Positions 1 through 8,375 of a stretch of 34,716 bases of DNA are shown here, piece after piece; the first letter of the stretch is position 1; the number at the start of each line of letters is the position of its first letter. A program made the position numbers and the translations under genes. Below the pieces are notes generated by a model. That model had not been told where the DNA came from and did not search any database. It saw only the letters and a program-made list of their open reading frames with translations. Source of the stretch: Propionibacteriaceae bacterium. GTDB lineage: Bacteria > Actinomycetota > Actinomycetes > Propionibacteriales > Propionibacteriaceae. The stretch covers positions 1 through 34,716 of the forward strand of contig JAOPXN010000101.1 of assembly GCA_025965155.1 (NCBI GenBank), in the 5' to 3' direction.

Positions 1-468
1 CCCGGCTGCGTCCTTGAGCTGCCACCAGCCCTGGTCCCAGGTGCCGGCGACGGCGCGGCTGCCGAGCAGCGCAGTACCGAACCGGGTACCCTCCTCGTCC
101 CCGAAGGCGAGCACCTCCACGGCGAAGGGCAGCCGCCGCCCGGCCTGGTGCAGCCGGCTGACCACCCCGATGGCCAGCATCACCCCGAGGATTCCGTCGA
201 ACCGGCCGGCGTCCGGCACGGTGTCCAGGTGCGATCCCAGCAGCAGGGCCGGAGCCCCCGGCAGGGTGCCTTCGTAGCGGCCGCACTGGTTTCCGGCCGC
301 GTCGGTCCAGGTGCTCATCCCGGCATCGACCATCCACTGCGCCGTGACCTTGTTGGCGCGGGCATGCTCGGGTGAGAGATAGACCCGCTCGATTCCGTCG
401 GTGCGGCTGGAGATGGCCGCCAGCTCGTCGCAGCGATGCAGGATCGCGTCAGCGTCTACCGAGCTCAT
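1..468 (-). CDS. allC: Allantoate amidohydrolase / N-carbamoyl-amino-acid hydrolase (AllC-like), C-terminus cut by window edge
   Basis: The first 156 residues of an M20-family amidohydrolase read without a stop to base 1; the rest lies outside the window. Visible metal-site motifs are GSHLDTVPDAGRFDG (His80, Asp91) and FGDEEGTRFG (Glu125/Glu126), the pattern of AllC/HyuC enzymes that hydrolyse allantoate or N-carbamoyl amino acids with two divalent metals. The ATG at 468 overlaps the stop of the upstream pucG in an ATGA arrangement, so the two are translationally coupled. Next to PucG the best inference is allantoate to ureidoglycine, CO2 and ammonia, the step that feeds PucG. Ureidoglycolate or beta-ureidopropionate hydrolase cannot be excluded from the N-terminal third alone. 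Confidence 0.85.
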   Translation of the reverse strand, partial: MSSVDADAILHRCDELAAISSRTDGIERVYLSPEHARANKVTAQWMVDAGMSTWTDAAGNQCGRYEGTLPGAPALLLGSHLDTVPDAGRFDGILGVMLAIGVVSRLHQAGRRLPFAVEVLAFGDEEGTRFGTALLGSRAVAGTWDQGWWQLKDAAG

Positions 469-1709
469 CCGGTCACCGCCGCGTCTGCATAGACCTCGTA
501 CGCGGCGCCTACCCCGCCGCCGGCGGTGACCTGAGCACCGGCACGTCGCAGCACCTGTTCCAGAGCGGCCAGCGTGGTCAGGACGGCGTCGGTGCGGGCG
601 TTGTAGCCCATCGTCCCGATCCGCCACACCATCCCCTGCAACGGGCCGAAGGAGGTACCGATCTCGATCCCGAAACCGTCCAACAGCGCGCCCCGGACAC
701 CTGCGTCATCCACCCCATCCGGGATCCGTACGGCGACGACGTTGTTCATCTTGTGCGCGATGTCGCCGAAGACCCCAAGCCCGAGCCCCTGCACTCCGGC
801 CAGCATCGCAGCCCCGTGCAGCCGGTGCCGCTCGACCGCCGCGTCCATCCCCTCGGCGACCAGCAGCCGCGCGCATTCGCGGGCTCCGTACAGCATGCTG
901 GTCGCCTCGGTGTGGTGGTTGAGCCGCCGCGGGCCCCAGTAGTCGAAGATCATCGCCAGGTCGAAGTAGTTGGACCGGATGGTCTCGCCCGGACTCGCCT
1001 CGTGCGCGGCGTCGCCGGCGGTACGGATTCCTGCCTCGATCCTCTTACGCGAGTTGATCACCTCGACGGCCCGCGGCGAGAAGGTCACTGGCGCCGAACC
1101 CGAAGGTCCGCCGAGGCACTTCTGCAGCCCGGCTGTGGCAGCGTCCAGACCAAGATCATCGGCGGCGAAGTCGTTACCCGCCAGGGACGCGGTGACGTCG
1201 CTGTAGAACAGGACATCGTGCTGGCGGCAGATCGCACCGATGTCGGCCAGCGGCTGCGCCATCGTGGTCGAGGTATCGCCGTGGACCAGGGCAAGCAGCG
1301 CCGGCCGGTGGGTGCGAATCGCCTGCTCGATCTGTTCGGCAGCGAAGACCTCACCCCAGCCGACCTCGATGATCAACACCTCAGCACCGCACCGCTCCGC
1401 GATCTCGGCCAGCAGATACCCGAAGCGGCCGAAGACCGGCACCAGCACCCGGTCGCCCGGACGGACCAGCGACACCAGCGCCGCCTCGATCCCGGCGCGT
1501 GCGGTCCCGTCGATCAGCAGCGTCTGTTCGTTGGTGGTGCGGAAGACCTCACGGTAGAGCGCCTGGGTCTGGTTCATGTAGTCGGTCATCGACGGGTCGT
1601 ACTGGCCGACCAGCTGCGCCGCCATGGCGCGCAGCACCCGGGGGTCGGCGTTGATCGGGCCGGGACCCATCAGCAGCCGCGGTGGCGGGTTGAGCTCGGA
1701 GGCAGCCAT
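465..1709 (-). CDS. pucG: (S)-ureidoglycine-glyoxylate aminotransferase (PucG-like, PLP-dependent)
   Basis: A 414-residue fold-type I aminotransferase of the alanine-glyoxylate aminotransferase family. The N-terminus has LLMGPGPINADPRVL, typical of this family, and the PLP lysine is Lys197 in LQKCLGGPSGSAP, essentially the same position as in Bacillus PucG. The start at 1709 is chosen because GGAGG lies just upstream; a frame extension to 1748 has no such signal. Known PucG enzymes move the amino group of ureidoglycine to glyoxylate, giving oxalurate (N-carbamoyl-2-oxoglycine) and glycine. Coupling to the AllC-like gene (ATGA overlap) and the amidase 75 bp upstream support a purine-catabolic role. 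A plain serine/alanine-glyoxylate aminotransferase is the main alternative. Confidence 0.85.
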   Translation of the reverse strand: MAASELNPPPRLLMGPGPINADPRVLRAMAAQLVGQYDPSMTDYMNQTQALYREVFRTTNEQTLLIDGTARAGIEAALVSLVRPGDRVLVPVFGRFGYLLAEIAERCGAEVLIIEVGWGEVFAAEQIEQAIRTHRPALLALVHGDTSTTMAQPLADIGAICRQHDVLFYSDVTASLAGNDFAADDLGLDAATAGLQKCLGGPSGSAPVTFSPRAVEVINSRKRIEAGIRTAGDAAHEASPGETIRSNYFDLAMIFDYWGPRRLNHHTEATSMLYGARECARLLVAEGMDAAVERHRLHGAAMLAGVQGLGLGVFGDIAHKMNNVVAVRIPDGVDDAGVRGALLDGFGIEIGTSFGPLQGMVWRIGTMGYNARTDAVLTTLAALEQVLRRAGAQVTAGGGVGAAYEVYADAAVTG

Positions 1710-1784
1710 GCGGCCTCCTTCCCTCGGCCCGATACCGTCGATGGGCAACGCCGTTTCAGAAGCAGATCGTATGCAACGAGTGTT

Positions 1785-3398
1785 TCAGGCTTGTTTCGAG
1801 GGTGGGGCCGGGAGGTCAATATGCAACGCCTCCGCGAACGCCTGACCGCGGTCGATCAGGGCCAGGTCACTGAACCGGGGCCCGACCAGGCAGAGGCCGA
1901 CCGGGGAACGGCGCACCGCGAGGGCAGGGACTGAGAGGGCCGGGTAGCCGCCGATGGCGGCGAGGCAGGTCAGCGTCAGCGTGCTGGTCCGCACCTCGTC
2001 GAGGTCGTCGGCTGTGGCGTCCAGCGACGGTGCCGGCGAGGAGGTGGTCGGCAGCAGCAGCACCCGACCGTGCAGCACCCCGTCGAGCTCGGCGCGGATC
2101 CGGTCGATTCCGGCGACCGCACGCGCGTACTGCCCCGGCGTGACCGACTCCGCGTACCTGAACCGGGCCGCCACATCGGGGCCGAGCGCACCAGGGTGGG
2201 CGCTGACCCAGTCGCCGTGCACCTGCCACGCCTCGGCCGCCTGGACTGTGCGGAACATCATCAGTGCGGTCGCCAGATCCGGAAGGTCGACTACGTCGGG
2301 CGGTCGCAGGCACTCCTCGGCTACCAGCCGGAGGACCGCCTCCTCGACAGCGTGGCGCACCTCGGGCTGGACCGTCGCGAGCGCAGCCGGTGCCACGACC
2401 GCGCTGTCTGGTATGCCGACCTGCCTCGACCGGTCGAGGCTCGCCACCGCCGCGGCCCGCATCAGCCGTGGTGAGCGGGTCAACCAGCCCACTGCGTCGA
2501 AGCGTGGGGCGAGCGGCAGCACGCCGGTGCGGTCGACCGCGCCGTGGGTGGTCCGCAAGCCCCAGATGCCCTGGTACGACGCAGGCACCCGGATCGATCC
2601 CGCTGTGTCGGTTCCCAGGCCGATCGACGCGTGGCCCAGCGCCACTGCGGACGCTGGTCCGCTCGATGAGCCACCCGGGATCGCGCAGGGGACGATCGCA
2701 TTGGGCGGAGTGCCGTAATGCACGTTGCGCCCGGCGATGCTGTAGGCGAACTCGTCCGTCTGCGCGATGCCACGCAGATCCGCCCCGGCGGCGCGCAGCG
2801 CCGCCACGGCGGGAGCGTGCCGGGTGGCTGGCCGGGCTTCGGCCAGGAAGGCTGGGACGCCGGCACCGACGGCGAACCCGGCGACGTCGAACAGGTCCTT
2901 GACGGCCACCGTCTCGCCAAGAAGGGGACCGAACTCCAGTTCCGCGCCGGGCACCAGCGGGTTCCCGACCACCCGCCAGATCGAGCCGTCGAGCGCCGGC
3001 GGCGGCGCCGCGACCTGCGCCGCAGCCACCACCCAGTGGGCCGGCGCGCCGGCGGAGTCGAGAAACGTCCACCACTGGGTGATCACGCCCCAGCCGCCAC
3101 GGTCGGGAGAGTTGGTGGCCATGATGATGGCGTTGCGGTCATCGATCATCCGGACATGGCAGTCGATGATCACCCGCTGAGCGGCGGCGCCCCGGGCAGT
3201 TCGGAAGGCCAGGATCGCGTCGTGGCCGATCCGCACCCCGGACGTGTCGGCGCGTAGGGTGTCGGGGCCGGGCGCGAACAGGTACGACAGCATCTGGAGG
3301 TCATTGGCCATCAGGGCGTTCTCGTACTGCCAGAACGCCTCCCACAGGCTGTCCGGCACCACCCCGGCGACCGTCGTCGCCTTCCACGGCACGCTCAT
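1785..3398 (-). CDS. Fusion of an AtzH/HpxZ-like (DUF3225) domain with an amidase-signature hydrolase
   Basis: A 537-residue two-domain protein. Residues about 15-130 resemble the small cone-fold AtzH/HpxZ family (WQYENALMANDLQMLSYLF, GHDAILAFRTAR, ITQWWTF). Residues about 140-530 are a GatA/AtzE-type amidase with a complete Ser-cisSer-Lys triad: Lys167 in VAVKDLFDVAG, Ser244 in PGGSSSGPAS and Ser268 in GTDTAGSIRVPAS. In enterobacterial purine clusters the two parts are separate genes (hpxZ and hpxY); in cyanurate pathways they are atzH and atzE. Because the neighbouring PucG should release oxalurate, hydrolysis of oxalurate or a related carbamoyl compound is inferred. No AtzG/HpxX-like small subunit is visible here. 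The family assignment is firm, the substrate is not. Confidence 0.8.
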   Translation of the reverse strand: MSVPWKATTVAGVVPDSLWEAFWQYENALMANDLQMLSYLFAPGPDTLRADTSGVRIGHDAILAFRTARGAAAQRVIIDCHVRMIDDRNAIIMATNSPDRGGWGVITQWWTFLDSAGAPAHWVVAAAQVAAPPPALDGSIWRVVGNPLVPGAELEFGPLLGETVAVKDLFDVAGFAVGAGVPAFLAEARPATRHAPAVAALRAAGADLRGIAQTDEFAYSIAGRNVHYGTPPNAIVPCAIPGGSSSGPASAVALGHASIGLGTDTAGSIRVPASYQGIWGLRTTHGAVDRTGVLPLAPRFDAVGWLTRSPRLMRAAAVASLDRSRQVGIPDSAVVAPAALATVQPEVRHAVEEAVLRLVAEECLRPPDVVDLPDLATALMMFRTVQAAEAWQVHGDWVSAHPGALGPDVAARFRYAESVTPGQYARAVAGIDRIRAELDGVLHGRVLLLPTTSSPAPSLDATADDLDEVRTSTLTLTCLAAIGGYPALSVPALAVRRSPVGLCLVGPRFSDLALIDRGQAFAEALHIDLPAPPSKQA

Positions 3399-3578
3399 CC
3401 GAATGTCACCGTAACCGGTTGCACGATCGTCATGCCGGGGTCATCACTCTCCTCCAACCCTCAGTCCGAGGGTATCCCTTCGGTCCCGCCTTGAGCGGAA
3501 GTCTCGCCGCGTACTGGCATTGTTAGCACGTCCGACACCGACAGTTACACGACCGCAACGCAACCGAGGGGAGCCACT

Positions 3579-4289
3579 GTGCTGACTCGACTTCGCACAA
3601 CGTACGCCGACCTTCGAACTCGCTCGCAGACCGCCGAGATCCATTTGGGCCTGATGCTCGCGCTGACCTTCTCCACCGGGATCATCGACGCGGTCGGCTA
3701 TCTCGGGTTGGACAAGGTGTTCACCGGCAACATGACCGGCAACGTGGTGATCTTGGGCATGGCGCTGGTACCCGGGACCGACCTGCCGGTCCTCGGGCCC
3801 GCCACCGCCCTGGTGAGCTTCATGATCGGTGCCGCCGTCGGTGGCCGTGCGCTTCGGCCGGTGCAGTCGGGCTGGTCCCTGCGGTCCACCCTGCTGTTCG
3901 GCGGTGTGGGCCTGATGATGGCGGCTCTGTCGATCACCCTGTTCCTTGCCGGTGACCATCCGGCCAAGCCGGTGGCGATCACCGTCACCTGCCTGCTCGG
4001 CTTCGCTATGGGGATGCAGGCGGCGACCGCGCGACACCTGGCGGTGAAGGACATCACGACCGTCGTGGTGACGTCGGTGATCACCGGGCTGGCGGCCGAC
4101 TCCCGGCTGGGCGGTAGCCTTGGGCAGCCGTGGTTCCGCCGGGTGGCCGCGCTGGTGCTGATCGGCGGTGGAGCAACGGTCGGCGCGCTGGCGCTGACCT
4201 GGCACATCGGACTGGGCGTGGCACTGGCTGCGTTCATCACGCTTGCCGTGACCGTGATCGGCCAGCTGACCATGCATCCGAGGCGGTGA
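3579..4289 (+). CDS. YoaK/DUF1275-family multi-pass membrane protein
   Basis: A 236-residue integral membrane protein with about six hydrophobic helices. The N-terminal signature is GLMLALTFSTGIIDAVGYL followed by KVFTGNMTGNVVILGMAL, the conserved start of DUF1275 proteins; a later GFAMGMQAATARHLAVKD is also typical. The biochemical function of the family is not established; it is often described as transporter-like. The GTG start at 3579 is supported by GAGGGGAG about 6 nt upstream. The gene is divergent from the amidase (180 bp between starts) and converges on the L,D-transpeptidase with a 2-bp gap. Nothing ties it to purine catabolism beyond adjacency. Confidence 0.8.
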   Translation: MLTRLRTTYADLRTRSQTAEIHLGLMLALTFSTGIIDAVGYLGLDKVFTGNMTGNVVILGMALVPGTDLPVLGPATALVSFMIGAAVGGRALRPVQSGWSLRSTLLFGGVGLMMAALSITLFLAGDHPAKPVAITVTCLLGFAMGMQAATARHLAVKDITTVVVTSVITGLAADSRLGGSLGQPWFRRVAALVLIGGGATVGALALTWHIGLGVALAAFITLAVTVIGQLTMHPRR

Positions 4290-4291
4290 GC

Positions 4292-5434
4292 TCAGCTCCG
4301 GTAGACGATCACCTTGTCGCCGACCCTGACCGTGTCGAACAGGGTCTCGATGGCCTGCCGGTCACGTACGTTCACGCAGCCGTGCGAGGCGCCGGCGTAG
4401 CCGCGGGCGGCGAAGTCGGGTGAGTAGTGCACGGCCTGGCCACCGGAGAAGAACATCGCGAAGGGCATCGGCGTGTGGTAGATCGTCGACACGTGGTTGC
4501 GGGACTTCCAGCCGACGGAGAACGCACCCTCGCGGGTCGGCAGCTCCTGCGAGCCGAACCTGACGTCGACCCGGATCTGCGGCTTGCCGTCGACCACCCA
4601 GACGAGCTGGTTGGTGGACTTGCTGACGCACAGCGCGCGACCGGTCAGGCACCGCGAGTCCAGGCCGGCCGCCGACGGCTTGGGCACCACGTTGTTCTTC
4701 TCTGCCTTGGTCGGTTCGCGGGTCATCGCGGTCAACCGGTCCCAGGTGCGCTGGTCGACCTCACCGGTAACCGGGATCTGCCGCTTGTCCTGGAAGCCCT
4801 TGACGTTGCTGACCGTCGCGGTGCCGTAGAAGTCGGTGATGCGACCTGAGTGCCAGCCGATCTGGCTCAGCCGGGCCTGCAGCTCGCGCACCCGGTCGCC
4901 TTCGGAGCCCTGCTTCAGGATCGCTGGTCCGGGTCGCATCACGTTGAACATCTGGTCGCGGGACGGCTTGGTCGTCATCGCGACCAGGGTGTCCCAGGTC
5001 TTCTGATCCAACGCGCCGGTGCGGTCCAGCTTGCGTTTCTGCTGGAAGCCGGAGACTCCGTCGACAGTTGCGGCAGCGTAGGTGCCGCTGATCGAACCGG
5101 TGTACCAGTCCAGCTGGGACAGCCGGTGCTGCAGCTCGCGGACGCGGACGCCGGTGTCTCCCTTGCTCAGCAGCACGGCCGGACGGCTCTGCGGCGAAGG
5201 GGTACGTGAAGGGGTACGCGAGCCGGTGCTGGGTTTCGTCGCGGGTGCCGCGCTCGTCGATGGGGCCGCAGACGTGGACGGCGACGCCGACGTCGCGGCG
5301 GCGGCCGGTGGCTCGGCGGCTGACGTTGGCTGGCGGACCGGGTTTGCCACAGGCGTACCGCAGGCGGACAGCGCGATCAGCGCACCGGTGGCCATACCGA
5401 CCCGAATCGGGGTGAGGAGGCGTCCCACACTCAT
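4292..5434 (-). CDS. Lipoprotein L,D-transpeptidase with two peptidoglycan-binding domains
   Basis: A 380-residue exported cell-wall enzyme. The start at 5434 is preceded by AAAGGAAG at good spacing; the longer frame to 5527 has no such site. Residues 1-25 form a lipoprotein signal ending in LSAC (lipid-modified Cys25), followed by a Ser/Thr/Ala/Pro linker to about residue 85. Two PG_binding_1-type repeats follow (about 87-152 and 170-235; compare VRVRELQHRLSQLDW with DRVRELQARLSQIGW). A YkuD catalytic domain occupies about 267-378, with His336 and the SHGCVNVR motif carrying His351 and Cys353. Such enzymes make 3-3 crosslinks or attach proteins to peptidoglycan outside the membrane. Monocistronic, about 185 bp from panC. 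Confidence 0.92.
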   Translation of the reverse strand: MSVGRLLTPIRVGMATGALIALSACGTPVANPVRQPTSAAEPPAAAATSASPSTSAAPSTSAAPATKPSTGSRTPSRTPSPQSRPAVLLSKGDTGVRVRELQHRLSQLDWYTGSISGTYAAATVDGVSGFQQKRKLDRTGALDQKTWDTLVAMTTKPSRDQMFNVMRPGPAILKQGSEGDRVRELQARLSQIGWHSGRITDFYGTATVSNVKGFQDKRQIPVTGEVDQRTWDRLTAMTREPTKAEKNNVVPKPSAAGLDSRCLTGRALCVSKSTNQLVWVVDGKPQIRVDVRFGSQELPTREGAFSVGWKSRNHVSTIYHTPMPFAMFFSGGQAVHYSPDFAARGYAGASHGCVNVRDRQAIETLFDTVRVGDKVIVYRS

Positions 5435-5618
5435 CGCCTGCTTCCTTTCAACGTCTCTCCCAACACGACGCGGAGTACGCCCGAAGGGTCCGGCCAGGGA
5501 TGGCCGACCCCGAGCGGTCCGTCCCATAAGCCACAGCAGTCACACAGTACTCAGGCCTACGGCTGACGTCACTTCCGGCAACCCGATGGATGCCCAAGCG
5601 TTACCACGATAGCCCGCG

Positions 5619-6491
5619 TTAGGCAGGGCTCAGCTGCACTGTGAAGTTGTCGATCAGACGGGTGGTTCCGACGTGCGCAGCGACGGCCAGGACAGCCTCG
5701 CCGACATAGTCGGCGGCGACCTCGGCGAACGACATCGGATTGACCAGCGCTACGTAGTCAAGGCGGAGCGACGGGTCGTCCTGGGCCGCTCGGGAAAGGT
5801 AGCCCCGGGTTGCGTCCAGGATCGTCGGCACCGTCGTCTGCCGAGCGCCGGCCCGCAGCGCGGCTGACAGTGCGAGGGCCGAATGGCGCTCGGCCTTGGT
5901 CAGGTACCGGTTGCGGCTGGAGAGCGCGAGCCCGTCGGCCTCGCGGACGATCGGTGCACCGATGATGTCAACGGTGACATTGAGATCGACCACCATCCGG
6001 CGGATGCACGCCAGCTGCTGCGCGTCTTTCTCGCCGAAGACGGCGACGTCGGGCCGGACTAGGTTGAAGAGTTTCAGAACGACGGTCAGCACACCGTCGA
6101 AGTGGCCGGGGCGCGCCGCGCCTTCGAGCACGCTGCCCATCTGACCCGCCTCAATCAGCACCTGACGGCCCGGAGGGTAGAGATCGTGCACGGACGGGAC
6201 GAACACCAGGTCGACCCCGGCGCCGGCGCAGACCTCGAGATCGTGGTCGATCACCCGCGGGTAGCGGGCATAGTCCTCGCCGGGACCGAACTGCAGCGGG
6301 TTGACGAAGACGCTGACCACCACCCGGTCGGCATGCTGGGCGGCGAGCTTGAACAGGGAGCGGTGTCCCTCGTGCAGAGCACCCATGGTGGGCACCAGTG
6401 CGACCCGCTCGCCGGCGAACGTAGGACGGATCTGCTGCAGCTCGGCCACGCTGCGGGCCACCTGCAGCGTGTCCGGCGGCGAGGAGATCAA
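5619..6491 (-). CDS. panC: Pantothenate synthetase
   Basis: A 290-residue ATP-dependent ligase joining pantoate and beta-alanine to pantothenate. It carries the nucleotide-binding motif [15 protein letters not shown] near residues 33-47, the FGEKDAQQL segment and [10 protein letters not shown], all hallmarks of PanC; length is normal. Its ATG (6491) overlaps the panB stop as ATGA, so it is the third gene of a coupled panD-panB-panC operon and probably depends on panB translation. The stop codon is followed by a short GC-rich inverted repeat (AGCCC/GGGCT around 5612-5632) that may help end the transcript, but there is no U-tract. Confidence 0.96.
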   Translation of the reverse strand: MISSPPDTLQVARSVAELQQIRPTFAGERVALVPTMGALHEGHRSLFKLAAQHADRVVVSVFVNPLQFGPGEDYARYPRVIDHDLEVCAGAGVDLVFVPSVHDLYPPGRQVLIEAGQMGSVLEGAARPGHFDGVLTVVLKLFNLVRPDVAVFGEKDAQQLACIRRMVVDLNVTVDIIGAPIVREADGLALSSRNRYLTKAERHSALALSAALRAGARQTTVPTILDATRGYLSRAAQDDPSLRLDYVALVNPMSFAEVAADYVGEAVLAVAAHVGTTRLIDNFTVQLSPA

Positions 6492-7324
6492 CGTCCGCTC
6501 CGTACCGGTTCAGCCGCGAAGGTGTGCTCCGAGGCCGGGAACGAGCCGTTCCGTACGTCGTCGAGGTAGGCCCTAGCCGCCTCGGTCAGGGTGGAGGCGA
6601 GGTCGGCGTACCGCTTCACGAACCGAGGGGCCGGACCTGGCCGCAGTCCGGCCATGTCCTGCCAGACCAGCACCTGGGCGTCGCAGCCGGCGCCGGCGCC
6701 GATGCCGACCGTCGGGATCGGTAGCTCGCCGGTCAGCTGGGCGGCAAGCTCACCGGGCACCATCTCGAACACCACCGCGAAGGCACCTGCCTCCGCCACG
6801 GCGTGGGCGTCGGCGACCAGCCGCTCCGCCCCAGCCCCGCGGCCCTGGACCTTGTAGCCACCGAGACCGTGCTCGCTCTGCGGGGTGAAGCCGACATGGG
6901 CCATGACGGGGATACCGGCCTCGGTGATCTTGCGGATCTGTGCTGCGACCCGGACGCCCCCTTCCAGCTTCACCGCCTGGGCTCCGCCTTCCTTCATCAG
7001 CCGCACCGACGTCGCGAGCGCCTGGGACGGGCCGTCCTCGTACGATCCGAAAGGCAGGTCAGCAACCACCAGCGACCGCCGGGAACCCCGGACAACGGCG
7101 CGGACCAGGGGGAGCATCTCCTCCACCGTCACCGGCAGGGTCGTCTCGTAGCCGTAGACGTTGTTCGCTGCCGAGTCGCCGACCAGCAGCACCGAGATCC
7201 CGGCTGCGTCAAAGATGCCGGCCGTGTACTGGTCGTAGCTGGTCAGCATGGCCCAGCGCTCGCCGGCCTGCTTGGCCGCTTGCAGGTCACCGATCCGAAG
7301 CCGGCGGACCGGTGCCTCAGACAT
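6488..7324 (-). CDS. panB: 3-methyl-2-oxobutanoate hydroxymethyltransferase (ketopantoate synthase)
   Basis: A 278-residue TIM-barrel enzyme that adds a hydroxymethyl group from methylene-tetrahydrofolate to alpha-ketoisovalerate, the first committed step to pantoate. Metal ligands expected for the family are visible: Asp50 in [14 protein letters not shown], the Asp of [12 protein letters not shown] and the Glu of VKLEGG; the catalytic-Glu segment FAVVFEMVP and MAHVGFTPQ are also present. The ATG at 7324 lies inside the end of panD (8-bp overlap) and the stop overlaps panC by 4 bp, so all three genes are tightly coupled. A panE-type reductase is not in the window. Confidence 0.96.
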   Translation of the reverse strand: MSEAPVRRLRIGDLQAAKQAGERWAMLTSYDQYTAGIFDAAGISVLLVGDSAANNVYGYETTLPVTVEEMLPLVRAVVRGSRRSLVVADLPFGSYEDGPSQALATSVRLMKEGGAQAVKLEGGVRVAAQIRKITEAGIPVMAHVGFTPQSEHGLGGYKVQGRGAGAERLVADAHAVAEAGAFAVVFEMVPGELAAQLTGELPIPTVGIGAGAGCDAQVLVWQDMAGLRPGPAPRFVKRYADLASTLTEAARAYLDDVRNGSFPASEHTFAAEPVRSGR

Positions 7325-7733
7325 GGATCACGTCCTGCGGGTCCAGTACCAGCCCGGGCACACCCTCACCAGCGTCGGAGCCGATCGAGAGGATGGCGTT
7401 GTTTGCGTCGACGTGGACAACGGTGGGCCTGAAGCTCCGTGCCTCTGCGTCGGTCATCGACGCATAGGAGATGACGATGACCAGGTCGCCGACACCGACC
7501 AGATGAGCTGCGGCGCCGTTGATCCCGATGGTGCCGGACCCCCGGGTGCCGGGGATGACATAGGTCTCCAGCCGGGCGCCGTTGCTGACGTCCACGACCG
7601 ACACCTGCTCACCGGGCAGCAGGTCGGCGGCGTCCATCAGATCCTGGTCGACGGTCAGCGACCCGATGTAGTGCAGGTCGGCCTGAGTCACGGTGGCACG
7701 GTGAATTTTTGACTTAAACATGGTGCGGAACAC
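7317..7733 (-). CDS. panD: Aspartate 1-decarboxylase (pyruvoyl enzyme)
   Basis: Makes beta-alanine from aspartate after self-cleavage to a pyruvoyl group. A GTG start at 7733 is preferred: GGAGAGG lies about 6 nt upstream, and the resulting N-terminus [16 protein letters not shown] aligns with mycobacterial PanD and puts the cleavage pair at Gly24-Ser25 (HYIGS), the canonical numbering. Starting at the internal ATG (7721) would shift it to 20-21, and the frame extension to 7784 has no support. The protein is 138 residues, normal for the family, and is the first gene of the panDBC operon. A processing factor (PanZ-type) is not seen. Confidence 0.95.
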   Translation of the reverse strand: MFRTMFKSKIHRATVTQADLHYIGSLTVDQDLMDAADLLPGEQVSVVDVSNGARLETYVIPGTRGSGTIGINGAAAHLVGVGDLVIVISYASMTDAEARSFRPTVVHVDANNAILSIGSDAGEGVPGLVLDPQDVIHV

Positions 7734-7791
7734 GCTGTGCCTCTCCTCAAGCTCGGCGCATGATCGGGTAGAGCCCGAAGTCATCCGGTCA

Positions 7792-7818
7792 AGACTATGC
7801 GAGTTTGGCGATAGTCAA
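7792..7818 (-). promoter_or_regulatory. Possible panDBC promoter with internal dyad
   Basis: Reading the minus strand, TTGACT (7818-7813) is followed after 15 nt by TAGTCT (7797-7792), a possible -35/-10 pair with a short spacer. The hexamers are embedded in an inverted repeat GACTAT/ATAGTC (7793-7798 and 7811-7816), which could be an operator. It lies about 60-85 bp before the panD GTG. The short spacer makes this tentative. Confidence 0.3.
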
Positions 7819-7860
7819 GGCTGTCCCACGGTTAAATTCAGTCGCGGAGCTCCATGAGAT

Positions 7861-8307
7861 TCAGTCCCGACGCTCCACCAGGAACACGGGGATCTGACGG
7901 TCGGTCTTGGCCTGGTACTCCGCGTACGGCGGATACGCAGCGACCGCGCGCGTCCACCAGATGGCCCGCTCATCGCCGCTCAGCTCACGGGCGTGACCGT
8001 CGAAGGGCTCGGGTCCGTCCTGCACCGTCACCGCATCCGGATCCGCCTTGAGGTTGTGGTACCAGACCGGGTGCGTGGGCGCACCCCCCAGGGACGCCAC
8101 CACGGCGTAGGTGCCGTCGTGCTCGACCCGCATCAGCGGCGTCTTGCGCAGCTTGCCGCTCTTGTTGCCGCGGGTAGTGAGGATGATGATGGGCAGGCCG
8201 GTGTCCATCAAGATGTTGCCCTCCCGCCCACCGGTTCGCTCGTAGAGCTCGACCTGATCGCGGACCCATGGTTGAGGACTCGGTTCGTACTCTCCTTGCA
8301 ATGGCAT
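7861..8307 (-). CDS. F420-dependent nitroreductase-like protein (Ddn family)
   Basis: A 148-residue deazaflavin/FMN-binding split-barrel protein. Family motifs are [16 protein letters not shown] (residues 46-61), [19 protein letters not shown] (72-90) and the C-terminal IPVFLVERR. Relatives such as mycobacterial Ddn use reduced F420 to reduce quinones and nitro compounds, often at the membrane face. The substrate here is unknown. It appears monocistronic; a -10-like TACGAT sits 6 nt before the ATG, consistent with a leaderless mRNA. An F420-binding or FMN-binding non-catalytic homologue cannot be ruled out. Confidence 0.85.
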   Translation of the reverse strand: MPLQGEYEPSPQPWVRDQVELYERTGGREGNILMDTGLPIIILTTRGNKSGKLRKTPLMRVEHDGTYAVVASLGGAPTHPVWYHNLKADPDAVTVQDGPEPFDGHARELSGDERAIWWTRAVAAYPPYAEYQAKTDRQIPVFLVERRD

Positions 8308-8313
8308 GCCTTC

Positions 8314-8319
8314 ATCGTA
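8314..8319 (-). promoter_or_regulatory. -10 box for a probable leaderless mRNA of the Ddn-like gene
   Basis: TACGAT (TANNNT) ends 6 nt before the ATG at 8307 on the minus strand, which would place the transcription start at or next to the start codon. The six bases between (GAAGGC) are too close to the ATG for a normal Shine-Dalgarno. No clear -35 is seen. Confidence 0.45.
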
Positions 8320-8375
8320 GGCACACCGATTATCCGGGCGGTCCCGCGGTGAGCGGGTCCGCCCGGGTCAGCTGG

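Noticed and set aside
372-1934. Long plus-strand open frame opposite pucG
   Set aside because: It is the antisense shadow of a GC-rich gene; the minus-strand frame has clear aminotransferase motifs and a good ribosome-binding site.
3444-4277. Minus-strand open frame opposite the DUF1275 gene
   Set aside because: His/Gln/Gly-rich composition without motifs; the plus-strand frame encodes a recognisable membrane protein.
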